Source of the DNA: Serpens gallinarum
Lineage (GTDB): Bacteria; Pseudomonadota; Gammaproteobacteria; Pseudomonadales; Pseudomonadaceae
DNA length: 64,000 nt
Reading direction: 5' to 3'
Assembly (NCBI RefSeq): GCF_014836765.1
Contig: NZ_JACSQG010000006.1
Coordinates: forward strand, 124,001 to 188,000
Positions 17,263 to 24,853 of the stretch are shown here, piece by piece (position 1 is the stretch's first letter; every line of letters starts with the position of its first letter). A program made the position numbers and the translations under genes. Under the pieces are notes generated by a model. It made no database searches and had not been told where the DNA came from. It saw only the letters and a program-made list of their open reading frames with translations.

Positions 17263-18282
17263 TCAGCGGTCGATGGTTACGATGCCGGCGGGAATCAATT
17301 GGTATTGCTGGGTGGCCAGCGCTTCGCGCAGCAGCATTTCTGCGATCACCACATCCTGGAGTGCGGTGCCGACCGACTTGTAGAGGACGATGTCCGTCGA
17401 GGCTTTGCGGGCGGCGACCCGCCCGGCCATGACATCGCCGAGGCCGACCGTTTTCCCGGCCACATCCACACCCTGGCGCACGGCCTCCAGCGCATCGCCG
17501 GTCTCGTGCAGCACTTCTTCGGGCATGTCGGCAATGATGAGATCGGCGCGGGCCATGGCCGCCGAGTCCACTTCACGTTGTTCGGGCAGGGTGGATCCGA
17601 CCGAAATCACCACCATCCCTGGCTGCAGCCATTCGCCGAGCAGGACCGGTGATTCATCGCGACTGCGCGCCGCACAAAACACCACATCCACATCCTTGAT
17701 GGCGGCCTGCGGCGTGTCAGCCACCTCCACGCGCACGTCATGGGAGGCCCAAAAGGCATCGGCAAATCGCTGGCGGCTGCTTGGGGTCGGGCTGAATACC
17801 CGGACCTGCGACACCTCGCGCACTGCCAGTAAGGCTGTCAGCAACCCGCTCGCCAACGCGCCAGAGCCGATCACCCCCACCCGCAACGCGCCGGTTGGAT
17901 TCGACGCGTTGACCGCCACTATTGCGGTGGCAGCAGTGCGAATGTCGGTAATGCGATTGCCGTCGATCAGCGCGGCCAATTCCATAGTGCGCTGGTCGAA
18001 AAGCGATATCAGGTAACTGGCGCGATGGATCTTGGGCGAAGCCGAAATCAGCTTGCAGCCCATGTATTCACCGGAGGGCGACAGCGCACACAGGCTGCGC
18101 AACCAGAACCCCTCCCCCCGCGCCATCACACGAGGGGGAACCATCTCGGGCTTGATGGGTTTTGCGTAAGCATCGGCGAGCGCTGCAATGGATTTTGACC
18201 AGACAGCCAATTCGGCGACGTCTGAATCCCGGAGAAACGGGGTCGAAATGCTAGTACTCTGGTTAGATACAGCCGTGTTCAT
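17263..18282 (-). CDS. Ornithine cyclodeaminase/mu-crystallin family protein
   Basis: A 339-residue NAD(P)-dependent protein of the OCD/mu-crystallin family. The Rossmann loop VGVIGSGALASGLL lies at about 145-158, and RTAATAIVAVN is the conserved helix before it. Family members include ornithine cyclodeaminase, alanine dehydrogenase and ketimine reductases. AGGAGA lies upstream of the start. As the first gene of the whole catabolic set in transcription order it is unlikely to be passenger DNA, and it raises the possibility that the substrate or an intermediate contains nitrogen or an imine. The substrate is not predictable from sequence. Confidence 0.82.
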   Translation of the reverse strand: MNTAVSNQSTSISTPFLRDSDVAELAVWSKSIAALADAYAKPIKPEMVPPRVMARGEGFWLRSLCALSPSGEYMGCKLISASPKIHRASYLISLFDQRTMELAALIDGNRITDIRTAATAIVAVNASNPTGALRVGVIGSGALASGLLTALLAVREVSQVRVFSPTPSSRQRFADAFWASHDVRVEVADTPQAAIKDVDVVFCAARSRDESPVLLGEWLQPGMVVISVGSTLPEQREVDSAAMARADLIIADMPEEVLHETGDALEAVRQGVDVAGKTVGLGDVMAGRVAARKASTDIVLYKSVGTALQDVVIAEMLLREALATQQYQLIPAGIVTIDR

Positions 18283-18306
18283 AGAGGCTCTCCTGTGTTG
18301 GGCCGG

Positions 18307-18362
18307 AGTGTAAGAACTCGCCCAGGGAGCAGCTACGCAACGCGGTCTAATTCAGTTATCTA
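18307..18362 (-). promoter_or_regulatory. Unit B promoter with shared upstream box
   Basis: TAGATAACTGAA (18362-18351 on the minus strand) is followed 50 nt after its first base by TACACT (18312-18307), exactly as at 11429-11484. The transcript would begin about 20 bases before the OCD gene's start codon. Confidence 0.6.
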
Positions 18363-18572
18363 TAAAATGAGGGGCTCGGGATGTAATACAACATCTATTG
18401 GATGTGTTGACTTAAGGCTTTTAAAAAAACGAGAAGCGTCGTACAAGAGTCAATGTGATGAGGTCAGTTGATATCCGCATGAGGCAATAGGTACTCACAG
18501 ACAGTGCTACCAAGCTTGCGATTTATCAAATCGCTAATAGGAATCACGATGTCGCGGCACAGCTATGCCACC

Positions 18573-18705
18573 GTACGAATCCGAACCAGGTGATTTGGCC
18601 CGGTTCGGATTCGTGCAAGCCCTGGTTCGGAATCGTGCAACGCCCAGTTCGGAATCCGAACCAAGCCTGAAATCAAATAATTACGGCGCAGTTCGGAATC
18701 CGAAC
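18573..18705 (+). repeat. Iteron-like repeats with 22-bp period
   Basis: Copies of GTTCGGA(A/T)TC begin at 18603, 18625, 18647 and 18691, that is at steps of 22, 22 and 44 bp; a partial copy (GTACGAATCCGAAC) is at 18573. Copies at 18647 and 18691 are complete palindromes, GTTCGGAATCCGAAC. Spacing of two helical turns on one face is typical of plasmid replication iterons or of cooperative operators. The gap between the last two copies is AT-rich. I see no intact rep gene beside them. Confidence 0.6.
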
Positions 18706-18712
18706 TCCCCTA

Positions 18713-18754
18713 GTACAGTACATACAAATACAAGCATTAGTATTAGTACTGTAC
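18713..18754. repeat. Inverted repeat GTACAGTAC / GTACTGTAC
   Basis: Nine-base arms at 18713-18721 and 18746-18754 flank an AT-rich 24-bp spacer containing three TATTAG/ATTAG-like steps. It lies immediately right of the iteron-like repeats and could be part of the same replication or control region. Confidence 0.4.
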
Positions 18755-18845
18755 CGCGCGCACGAGGATGCAGCGCTTGGCTTGTGCCTCGATGGGCTGA
18801 ACAAACTGAAACTCACCCCATCTCGCGGCGGCAGGCCATTAGGCT

Positions 18846-18998
18846 TCAAGCTGTGAGCCGACGCCGCCCAAACGCCAACTCGACGACCAGGTGTTCGCAC
18901 AGGTACAGGTCTGCCTCGATGAGCTTCGTCAGCACAGCCGATTCAGGCGCGAATCCTGATCCGTTATGCCAGTGGAATAATTCCACCGTCCGGCTCAT
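18846..18998 (-). CDS. Possible 50-codon small protein beside a perfect palindrome
   Basis: A short minus-strand frame with coherent protein-like composition: it begins MSRTVELFHW, has an Ala/Leu/Glu-rich helix-like stretch (AVLTKLIEADLYLCEHLVVE) and ends FGRRRLTA. It is not homologous to anything I recognise. There is no Shine-Dalgarno sequence; instead the perfect palindrome 19000-19026 ends one base before the ATG. It lies in decayed mobile DNA next to iteron-like repeats, so a remnant of a replication or control gene is possible. It may equally be a chance frame. Confidence 0.25.
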   Translation of the reverse strand: MSRTVELFHWHNGSGFAPESAVLTKLIEADLYLCEHLVVELAFGRRRLTA

Positions 18999-18999
18999 T

Positions 19000-19026
19000 G
19001 ACGGTTATGTCAGTGACATAACCGTC
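19000..19026. repeat. Perfect 27-nt palindrome
   Basis: Arms GACGGTTATGTCA and TGACATAACCGTC are separated by a single base. A second palindrome, GTGGAATAATTCCAC, lies at 18972-18986. These could be operators, a recombination site, or fused element ends; no terminal repeat that I know matches. Confidence 0.6.
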
Positions 19027-19229
19027 CGTACCTCGAGAGGCAATAACCGAACGATTCACTTTCAGTTTTTTGGCTGTATTGGCTCACGACATTGCGCATC
19101 ATCACGCCACTTACGCCGTCGCGAGGACCTGGCCGTGAACTCGTTCCATCCGCTCCTGGGCGCTTTGCGCAGCAACATAAGCCTGACCCTGCCCACCTAC
19201 CTGCTAACCGATTACGACGTGCTGGCTCG

Positions 19230-19490
19230 CCGCACTCTCTCCGGACTCGCAACATTTCCGGTGCGTTATTGAGGCGGTTCTGCATTTGTTGAAACGCCCG
19301 TCAACTTTGGCGCCTGATGTCATCGGCTTGGGTACATATGCGATGATGTTGGCATCGTGGCAAGCCAGGATTTCCGCGCCCTTGAATAACCTCGGTCAGC
19401 CACCACCGACAGTGTTTCTGGCCCCATCACCTCTCGGGCCTGCCTGGCCATCGAACTGAGCTGATCCCGGTCTGAGCCGGCGTTGGAACG
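19230..19490 (-). pseudogene. IS1182-like transposase relic, minus-strand part
   Basis: Read on the minus strand, this stretch encodes NAGSDRDQLSSMARQAREVM, then SVVADRGY, then, after a one-base frameshift, KGAEILACHDANIIAYVPKP and a GAKVDGRF continuation, and finally, after a deletion, LNNAPEMLRVRRE. These are successive conserved blocks of IS1182-family DDE transposases (the VADRGY block carries a catalytic Asp). The gene is broken by the frameshift and by the missing segment before the C-terminal block, and its upstream half lies in the opposite orientation at 19512-19625. Confidence 0.75.
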
Positions 19491-19511
19491 AATCACCCGG
19501 ACAAGCAGGTC

Positions 19512-19625
19512 TCGCTGGCCGATCCTGATGCCCGCTCCATGATGACTCGCGACACTGAATTGTCGGCTACAACGTGCAGACGGCGGTCGATACACAGCAC
19601 CATTTGATTTGTTGCGCGTGAGGTT
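19512..19625 (+). pseudogene. IS1182-like transposase relic, inverted plus-strand part
   Basis: On the plus strand the sequence encodes LADPDARSMMTRDTE, then after a frameshift VGYNVQTAVDTQHHLI, then after another VAREV. In an intact IS1182-type transposase these blocks come directly before the NAGSDRDQLSSMARQ block that is on the minus strand at 19230-19490. The element has therefore been inverted internally as well as frameshifted. Confidence 0.72.
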
Positions 19626-19781
19626 ATGGTGCGCGACTGGCTGGCCAGCGGCGAACTGACCCATGTGCTGCCAGGCTGGGAGCCACAGCGCGAGATCCTC
19701 CATGCTGTATACCCTTCGCTCCGGGGCAACTGCGGTGCGCGCCTGCTCAACTTCCTGGTCGCAGCTCCAGACGCTGGATGA
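19620..19781 (+). pseudogene. LysR-type regulator C-terminal relic
   Basis: An open stretch of about 53 codons ends at TGA 19779-19781 and reads MVRDWLASGELTHVLPGW, then EPQREILHAVYPSLRG and LLNFLVAAPDAG. This is the conserved end of the LysR substrate-binding domain (the ...LASGeLv.vLp.W...vyPs.r...NFL pattern). It is fused directly to the transposase relic, so the N-terminal two-thirds, including the DNA-binding domain, are lost. Confidence 0.72.
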
Positions 19782-19920
19782 GGATTAATAACGGGCGCAG
19801 CCCGCGCACACTCAGCGCTCCACCGTGAACATCGCGATACCGACATCTGTTGATGTTGAAGCCAACACTAAGGTGTGGGTCAGGTTGTGGGTCGAGCCAA
19901 AATTGCAAACCCCAGAAACG

Positions 19921-19947
19921 CGAAAGCCCCGTAGAACGGGGCTTTCG
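19921..19947 (-). terminator. Terminator after tRNA-Ser
   Basis: A 12-bp stem (CGAAAGCCCCGT with its complement, three-base loop) lies 11 bp beyond the tRNA-Ser 3' end in the direction of transcription. Confidence 0.75.
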
Positions 19948-19957
19948 ACGTACTATT

Positions 19958-20047
19958 TGGCGGGAAGATAGGGATTTGAACCCTAGGAACCATTGCTGGT
20001 TCAACGGATTTCGAATCCGTCCCGTTCGGCCACTCCGGCATCTTCCC
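19958..20047 (-). tRNA. tRNA-Ser(CGA)
   Basis: Ninety bases including an encoded CCA. The seven-base acceptor GGGAAGA pairs with TCTTCCC, the anticodon loop is TTCGAAA (anticodon CGA, reading UCG), and there is the long variable arm of serine tRNAs and a GGTTCAAATC T-loop. It sits exactly between the accessory region and the core purC gene, a common insertion point for genomic islands. I see no second copy of its 3' end and no integrase in the window. Confidence 0.95.
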
Positions 20048-20152
20048 AAGTCGGCGCGCATCATACCAGCTCATGTCCATTTGTCGAACCCTTTTGCAGG
20101 GAATTTTCGCGCAGGATCAGATGCTTGCGTGCGATGCGTCGCCCGTGCCAGC

Positions 20153-21043
20153 TCAAGCCGTAAGGCGGGTCAGCGCTTCGCGGTATTTATCGGCGGTTTT
20201 CTGGGCGACATCGGCCGGTACGGCGGGGGCCGGTGGCTCCTTGTTCCAGCCGGTGGATTCCAACCAATCGCGCACGAACTGTTTGTCGAAGCTCGGTGGG
20301 TTCCTGCCTTCGGCGTAGCTATCAGCCGGCCAGAAGCGGCTGGAATCCGGGGTCAGCACTTCGTCCATTAAGGTCAGGGTGCCGTTTTCATCCAGGCCGA
20401 ATTCGAACTTGGTGTCGGCGATGATAATGCCGCGGGTGGCAGCGTATTCGACGGCGGCGGTGTACAGCGCAATGGAGGTGTCGCGCACCTTGGCCGCCAG
20501 GTCCTTGCCGATGATGGCTTCGCACTGTTCGAAGGAGATGTTCTCGTCATGGTCGCCCACGGCAGCCTTGGTCGAAGGCGTAAAGATCGGCTCTGGCAGC
20601 TTGGCGGCTTCCTTGAGTCCTGCGGGCAGCTGAATGCCGCAGACGGTACCGCTCTGCTGGTATTCCTTCCAACCGGAACCCACGATGTAGCCACGCACGA
20701 TGGCCTCCACCGCGACCGGCTTGAGGCGCTTGGCGACTACCGCGCGGCCTTCCACCAGCGGCAGCTCGGCGGCGGGCACCACGTCTTCAACTTTGTCGCC
20801 GGTGAAGTGGTTGGGCACCAGATCCTTGAGCTTGTCGAACCAGAAGTTGGAGATCGCGGTGAGGATCTTGCCTTTTTCCGGGATCGGCTCATCGAGGATG
20901 ACGTCGAAGGCCGAGAGGCGGTCGCTGGCGACCATCAACATGCGCTGGTCATCGATTTCATAGAGGTCGCGTACTTTGCCGGAATAGAGTTTCTTCAGGC
21001 TCAGAGCGGTAGGCGTGGTCATATCGGCAGTATCCGCATTCAT
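20153..21043 (-). CDS. purC: SAICAR synthase (long form)
   Basis: Phosphoribosylaminoimidazole-succinocarboxamide synthase joins aspartate to CAIR with ATP in purine synthesis. The 296 residues contain the family signatures [35 protein letters not shown], and the late [12 protein letters not shown] and [13 protein letters not shown]. The enzyme of E. coli and P. aeruginosa is about 237 residues; this one matches the longer form seen in Burkholderia-type betaproteobacteria and fungi. The start is uncertain: 21043 and 21022 (M-T-T-P-T) both lack a good ribosome site. It lies downstream of bamC in the expected place, but the metallo-hydrolase gene I expect between them in pseudomonads is absent. 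Confidence 0.93.
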   Translation of the reverse strand: MNADTADMTTPTALSLKKLYSGKVRDLYEIDDQRMLMVASDRLSAFDVILDEPIPEKGKILTAISNFWFDKLKDLVPNHFTGDKVEDVVPAAELPLVEGRAVVAKRLKPVAVEAIVRGYIVGSGWKEYQQSGTVCGIQLPAGLKEAAKLPEPIFTPSTKAAVGDHDENISFEQCEAIIGKDLAAKVRDTSIALYTAAVEYAATRGIIIADTKFEFGLDENGTLTLMDEVLTPDSSRFWPADSYAEGRNPPSFDKQFVRDWLESTGWNKEPPAPAVPADVAQKTADKYREALTRLTA

Positions 21044-21053
21044 TAAACGAAAC

Positions 21054-21075
21054 AGGCGAAACCGAAGTTTCGCCT
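21054..21075 (-). terminator. UUCG-loop hairpin before purC
   Basis: On the minus strand a nine-base stem AGGCGAAAC/GTTTCGCCT closes a TTCG tetraloop (extra-stable C-UUCG-G) and is followed by GTTTCGTTT. It lies between bamC and purC, 11 bases before the first possible purC start, so it is either a partial terminator or part of the purC leader. Confidence 0.5.
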
Positions 21076-21125
21076 ATGTTCAGAGAGCCGGGCGTACCCG
21101 GCAGGTGGCGCGGCAGGCACGCCTG

Positions 21126-22226
21126 TCAGCCAAGATTTTCCTGCAACTGGCGCAGCACGCGACGAGAAATGTCAGCCGGGGCCAGGGTGTCGGCATCCTT
21201 TTCCAGGGAAACCTGCACGCTGTCGCCCACACGGGTCAGGCGCACCTGGTAACGGTCATCGGAGCTGGTCTCATCGCTGCCGCCGAACAGGCGGGAGAAG
21301 AAACCGGGCTTGTCACCGGCTTTCTGCGCACCCTTGCTCAGATCCACGTAGTAGATGCCCAGGCTGCGGTTGAGGTCATCGATGCGCAGGTCGGACATTT
21401 CCAGAGCGCGTCCCACATTCGCCCAGGCCCGATCAAAATCGGTGCCCAGGTTCAGCAGCGGGTTACCGTTGCCGTCTTCGCTCAGGCTGACCCGGCTTGG
21501 GGTGTTGAAATCGCGTGCGGCCAGTGACACGGAACCACCTTGCACCGTGCTGCGTTCCAGACTGGTCAGCAACTCGTCCAACAGCGCACCATCCAGGCTG
21601 GTGTTGCTGGAGCGGCTGGGGAAGTCCACGTTTGCCGTGCTACCGGCTGGACGCTCGGCGCTGACCACGAAGACTTCACTGGTATTACGCTGCACGCCCG
21701 GCTCGATGCGCACCCGAACCCGGGTTTGCGCATCGGGCGCTGAGACTGCAACGCGGCCACTCAAGCGACGGGCCAACGAGGCTGGGAGATTGTCATAACG
21801 CTGCCAGTCGGTGCTGAACTCGCCGGTGCGAGCCTGCTCGCTGGCAATCCGGAAACCATTGCTTTCAAAGAACTGCCGGGCCAATGGCCAGACTTCGGCA
21901 GGCGGACGCTGGGCCAGAACCCAGCGCGACTCGCCACTTTTCTGCAGGCTGAACTCGCTGCCACTGTCGACTTGCAACGGCTGCGGACGCGGCACCTCGA
22001 ACGTGCCACGGGTTTCCAACGAGGCAACCTGCCGGGGCACCGGCAGTAACGGATCGAGTGGCTTGGCCTGCACGCCTTCGGGCAAACGCATCGGGGCGCT
22101 CTGGCGCGCCTCCAGGTAATCGCTGCCGCGGTCACGGAAATAGCCATCCTGGCCCCAGAGCCAGCCGCAACCGCCGGTACTGGTGATGACCATGGCGAGT
22201 ACAGACAGTCCGGCGAGTCGCTTCAT
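21126..22226 (-). CDS. bamC: Outer membrane protein assembly lipoprotein BamC
   Basis: A 366-residue lipoprotein: signal peptide [20 protein letters not shown] with the lipidated Cys20 in the lipobox, then a proline-rich linker and two helix-grip-like domains (about 90-200 and 230-365). BamC is an accessory subunit of the BAM complex that inserts beta barrels in the outer membrane. The gene lies 18 bp downstream of dapA, the arrangement found in E. coli and pseudomonads (dapA-bamC), which supports the call although the sequence family is divergent. Confidence 0.88.
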   Translation of the reverse strand: MKRLAGLSVLAMVITSTGGCGWLWGQDGYFRDRGSDYLEARQSAPMRLPEGVQAKPLDPLLPVPRQVASLETRGTFEVPRPQPLQVDSGSEFSLQKSGESRWVLAQRPPAEVWPLARQFFESNGFRIASEQARTGEFSTDWQRYDNLPASLARRLSGRVAVSAPDAQTRVRVRIEPGVQRNTSEVFVVSAERPAGSTANVDFPSRSSNTSLDGALLDELLTSLERSTVQGGSVSLAARDFNTPSRVSLSEDGNGNPLLNLGTDFDRAWANVGRALEMSDLRIDDLNRSLGIYYVDLSKGAQKAGDKPGFFSRLFGGSDETSSDDRYQVRLTRVGDSVQVSLEKDADTLAPADISRRVLRQLQENLG

Positions 22227-22244
22227 GCGCAGTAGTTCCTCAAG

Positions 22245-23123
22245 TCAGGCCAGCACACCGGTCTGGCGCATGGCCTGACGCAGCGGCTCGTGGTAGCGCT
22301 CGCTGAGCCAGGTCAGCGGCAGGCGAATGCCGTCGGGCATCATGCCCATTTCATGCAGCGCCCACTTCACCGGAATCGGATTGGCTTCCAGGAACAGGGC
22401 TTTGTGCAGTGGCATCAGGCGGTCGTTGATAGCGCGAGCGATACCCGCTTCGCCACGCATGGCTGCAGAACACAGGTCGCTCATGGCGCGCGGCGCAACG
22501 TTGGCGGTTACCGAGATATTGCCTTTGCCGCCGAGCAGGATCAGCTCGAAGGCGCTGGGATCATCACCGGAATAGACCAGGAAGTCTTTGCTCACGCGAT
22601 CCAGGACCTCCTGGGCGCGCTGCAGGTCGCCGGTGGCTTCCTTGATGCCGATGATATTGCTCACCTTGGACAGGCGCTCGACGGTCTCGGGCAGCATGTC
22701 GCACACGGTACGGCCCGGCACGTTGTAAAGGATCTGCGGAATCGCCACGGCTTCGGCGATGGCGCGAAAATGCAGGTACAGGCCTTCCTGGGTCGGCTTG
22801 TTGTAGTAGGGGGTCACCAGCAGGCAGGCATCGGCGCCAACGTTTTTGGCGTTGGTGGTCAGCTCGATGGCTTCACGGGTGCAGTTGGCCCCGGTACCGG
22901 CGATCACCGGAATCTTGCCATTGACTTGGTCGACCACTCGACGAATCACTTCGACGTGCTCGGGAACGGTCAGGGTCGCCGACTCGCCCGTGGTCCCGAC
23001 CGCGACGATGGCGTCGGTGCCTTCTTGCAGGTGGAAGTCCACCAGCTTGCTCAGGCTGTCCCAATCCAGAGCGCCCTGCGCATCCATGGGAGTGACCAGC
23101 GCCACCATACTGCCCGCAATCAT
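22245..23123 (-). CDS. dapA: 4-hydroxy-tetrahydrodipicolinate synthase
   Basis: A 292-residue class I aldolase that condenses pyruvate with aspartate semialdehyde, the first committed step to diaminopimelate and lysine. The Schiff-base lysine is Lys161 in IGIKEATGD, with Tyr133 in YNVPGRT and GTTGES (43-48) forming the rest of the active site. The start at 23123 (M-I-A-G-S-M) has AGGAG seven bases upstream; a longer frame to 23270 is not used. It is transcribed with bamC and diverges from gcvR. Confidence 0.96.
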   Translation of the reverse strand: MIAGSMVALVTPMDAQGALDWDSLSKLVDFHLQEGTDAIVAVGTTGESATLTVPEHVEVIRRVVDQVNGKIPVIAGTGANCTREAIELTTNAKNVGADACLLVTPYYNKPTQEGLYLHFRAIAEAVAIPQILYNVPGRTVCDMLPETVERLSKVSNIIGIKEATGDLQRAQEVLDRVSKDFLVYSGDDPSAFELILLGGKGNISVTANVAPRAMSDLCSAAMRGEAGIARAINDRLMPLHKALFLEANPIPVKWALHEMGMMPDGIRLPLTWLSERYHEPLRQAMRQTGVLA

Positions 23124-23287
23124 GCAACCGCTCCTGCCGGAAAAAGAGACCGCAATGGTACTGTCGGCTTTAGTCAGGCACAAGCGAAGTTCGGAGCCCG
23201 AGCATTCCCCTTGGCGCTGCTTTTCGCTACCCTTCGGCATCTGTTTGACGCCGCCTGGTGTCGACTTCATCGTTTTAGGAAGGTTGC

Positions 23288-23845
23288 ATGTCCACCCCGC
23301 CCGTTCGTGAACAATTTTTGGTCATCAGTGCCCTCGGCCCCAATCCCATGGAACTGACCAACGTCCTGTGCCGGGCCTGCCATGAGAACCGCTGCCTGGT
23401 TACCTCGACGCACCTGAGCCGCCACGGTGAATGCAGTGCATTGACCTTGCAGGTGGCTGGCAGCTGGGATGCCTTGGCGCGCCTGGAAGGCAGCTTGCCG
23501 ATCCTGGCCAAGCGCCACGCATTCACCGCCAATGTGGTGCGCAGCGTGCCGCTGGAGGACCGCCCCCAGGCACTGCCCTACGTCGCCTATGTCAGCGCCG
23601 CCTACCGGCCGGACATCCTCAACGAGCTGTGCCAGTTTTTCCTCGATCACAAGGTCGAGCTGGAAAACCTCACCTGTGAAACCTACGAGGCACCGCAGAC
23701 CGGCAGCACCATGCTCAACGCCACCATCACCGTGACCTTGCCGGCCGGCACGCAAATCAGTTGGTTGCGTGATCAGTTCCTGGACTTCGCCGATGCGCTG
23801 AACCTGGACGCGCTGATCGAACCCTGGCGCCCGCAGAACCCGTAA
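23288..23845 (+). CDS. gcvR: GcvR-like ACT-domain regulator
   Basis: A 185-residue protein with two ACT domains (about 8-80 and 93-175), as in the glycine cleavage system repressor GcvR, which acts by binding GcvA in enterobacteria. The first domain begins [26 protein letters not shown] lies before the start. Its position between dapA (divergent) and bcp is conserved in pseudomonads. In Pseudomonas its own targets are less clear, so the gcv role is by family only. Confidence 0.85.
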   Translation: MSTPPVREQFLVISALGPNPMELTNVLCRACHENRCLVTSTHLSRHGECSALTLQVAGSWDALARLEGSLPILAKRHAFTANVVRSVPLEDRPQALPYVAYVSAAYRPDILNELCQFFLDHKVELENLTCETYEAPQTGSTMLNATITVTLPAGTQISWLRDQFLDFADALNLDALIEPWRPQNP

Positions 23846-23858
23846 GTAAGGAGTTGTC

Positions 23859-24332
23859 ATGACTGTCAGCCTCGACCAACCGGTTGCCGACTTCCTGGCG
23901 CCGGCCACCAGCGGCCAGCAGATTTCCCTGAGTGCGCTCAAGGGTCAGCAGGTGGTGTTGTACTTCTATCCCAAGGACAGCACGCCGGGCTGCACCACCC
24001 AGGGCCAGGGCTTTCGTGATCGACACGACGACTTCCTGGCTGCCAATACCCGCGTGTTCGGCATATCGCGAGACGGCCTCAAAGCCCACGAAAACTTCAA
24101 GGCCAAGCAAGCCTTTCCCTTCGAGCTGATCTCCGACAAGGAAGAACAGCTCTGCCAGCAGTTCGACGTGATCAAGCTGAAAAAGCTCTACGGCAAGGAA
24201 TATATGGGCATCGAGCGCAGCACGTTTCTGATCGATGCCGAGGGCGTACTGCGCCAGGAATGGCGTGGTGTGAAAGTGCCCGGCCATGTGGACGCCGTGC
24301 TGGCGGCGGCGCAGGCACTGCATCAGGGCTGA
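23859..24332 (+). CDS. bcp: Thioredoxin-dependent thiol peroxidase
   Basis: A 157-residue peroxiredoxin of the Bcp/PrxQ class, reducing peroxides in the cytoplasm. The peroxidatic cysteine is in the motif KDSTPGCTTQG. The resolving cysteine five residues later that PrxQ enzymes often have is replaced (CTTQGQGF), so this is a 1-Cys or atypical 2-Cys form, with Cys in QLCQQFD the only other candidate. It starts 13 bp after gcvR with AAGGAG upstream and is likely co-transcribed. Confidence 0.93.
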   Translation: MTVSLDQPVADFLAPATSGQQISLSALKGQQVVLYFYPKDSTPGCTTQGQGFRDRHDDFLAANTRVFGISRDGLKAHENFKAKQAFPFELISDKEEQLCQQFDVIKLKKLYGKEYMGIERSTFLIDAEGVLRQEWRGVKVPGHVDAVLAAAQALHQG

Positions 24333-24373
24333 TTTAAATTCCCAAAGAAAGACGACTTAGGCGGCGCATCCGC

Positions 24374-24403
24374 AGGATGGCGTTGAGCGCAGCGATACCC
24401 ATT
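24374..24403. repeat. Dispersed intergenic repeat, copy 1
   Basis: AGGATGGCGTTGAGCGCAGC and the following GATACCCAT recur with four differences at 56490-56519. Here it is followed by the inverted match ATGGGTAT at 24417-24424, making a possible hairpin. It occupies the space between bcp and the TusA-family gene. Confidence 0.6.
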
Positions 24404-24502
24404 GGATTTGACGCTGATGGGTATTGGCGTGATGCCTCCGAATAGACTGGAAACGCCTCGCTCGCGCCTCAGCCCACCCTACGCATCTAACGCGGCAGCA
24501 CC

Positions 24503-24745
24503 TTACGCCTTCTGCAACCAATAGCGAAACACGCCCGCTTCTTCTTCCTCGCGCAGCAGCGTATGCCCAGCCAAGCGGGCGAAGGCGCGAAAGTCGCGTT
24601 GCGAGCCGGCATCGGTGGCAATCACCTTGAGCACCGCACCGCTGGGCAGGCGATTGAGTTCCAGCTTGGCCTTGAGCAAGGGCAGCGGGCAGTTCAGGCC
24701 GCTGGCATCCACCTGCGCATCATGGGCCGGGGCAACATCAGTCAT
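24503..24745 (-). CDS. TusA/SirA-family sulfur carrier
   Basis: An 80-residue protein of the TusA fold, with the active Cys in the GLNCPLPLLKAK motif. Such proteins hand persulfide sulfur to tRNA thiolation or cofactor synthesis. GGAG lies before the start. Its orthologue in the same neighbourhood of P. aeruginosa (PA1006, from memory) has been linked to molybdenum cofactor and nitrate respiration, which fits the moaA and nar genes 2 kb away here. The link is inference from context. Confidence 0.87.
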   Translation of the reverse strand: MTDVAPAHDAQVDASGLNCPLPLLKAKLELNRLPSGAVLKVIATDAGSQRDFRAFARLAGHTLLREEEEAGVFRYWLQKA

Positions 24746-24853
24746 GGTTCATCTCCGATCAGGCGCGCAAGGATACCCAAGTCGCCGCGCCGCTGGCCAG
24801 CAAGCATCCGGCACGGCTAAAGTAAGATTCCCTTTCCGCCATGAGCCGCCTGC

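Noticed and set aside
18565-19272. Plus-strand frame of 235 codons in the relic region
   Set aside because: Composition is unlike a protein, it runs through the iteron array and palindromes, and it is opposite the transposase relic.
19850-20371. Plus-strand frame of 173 codons
   Set aside because: It crosses the tRNA-Ser and the end of purC on the other strand.
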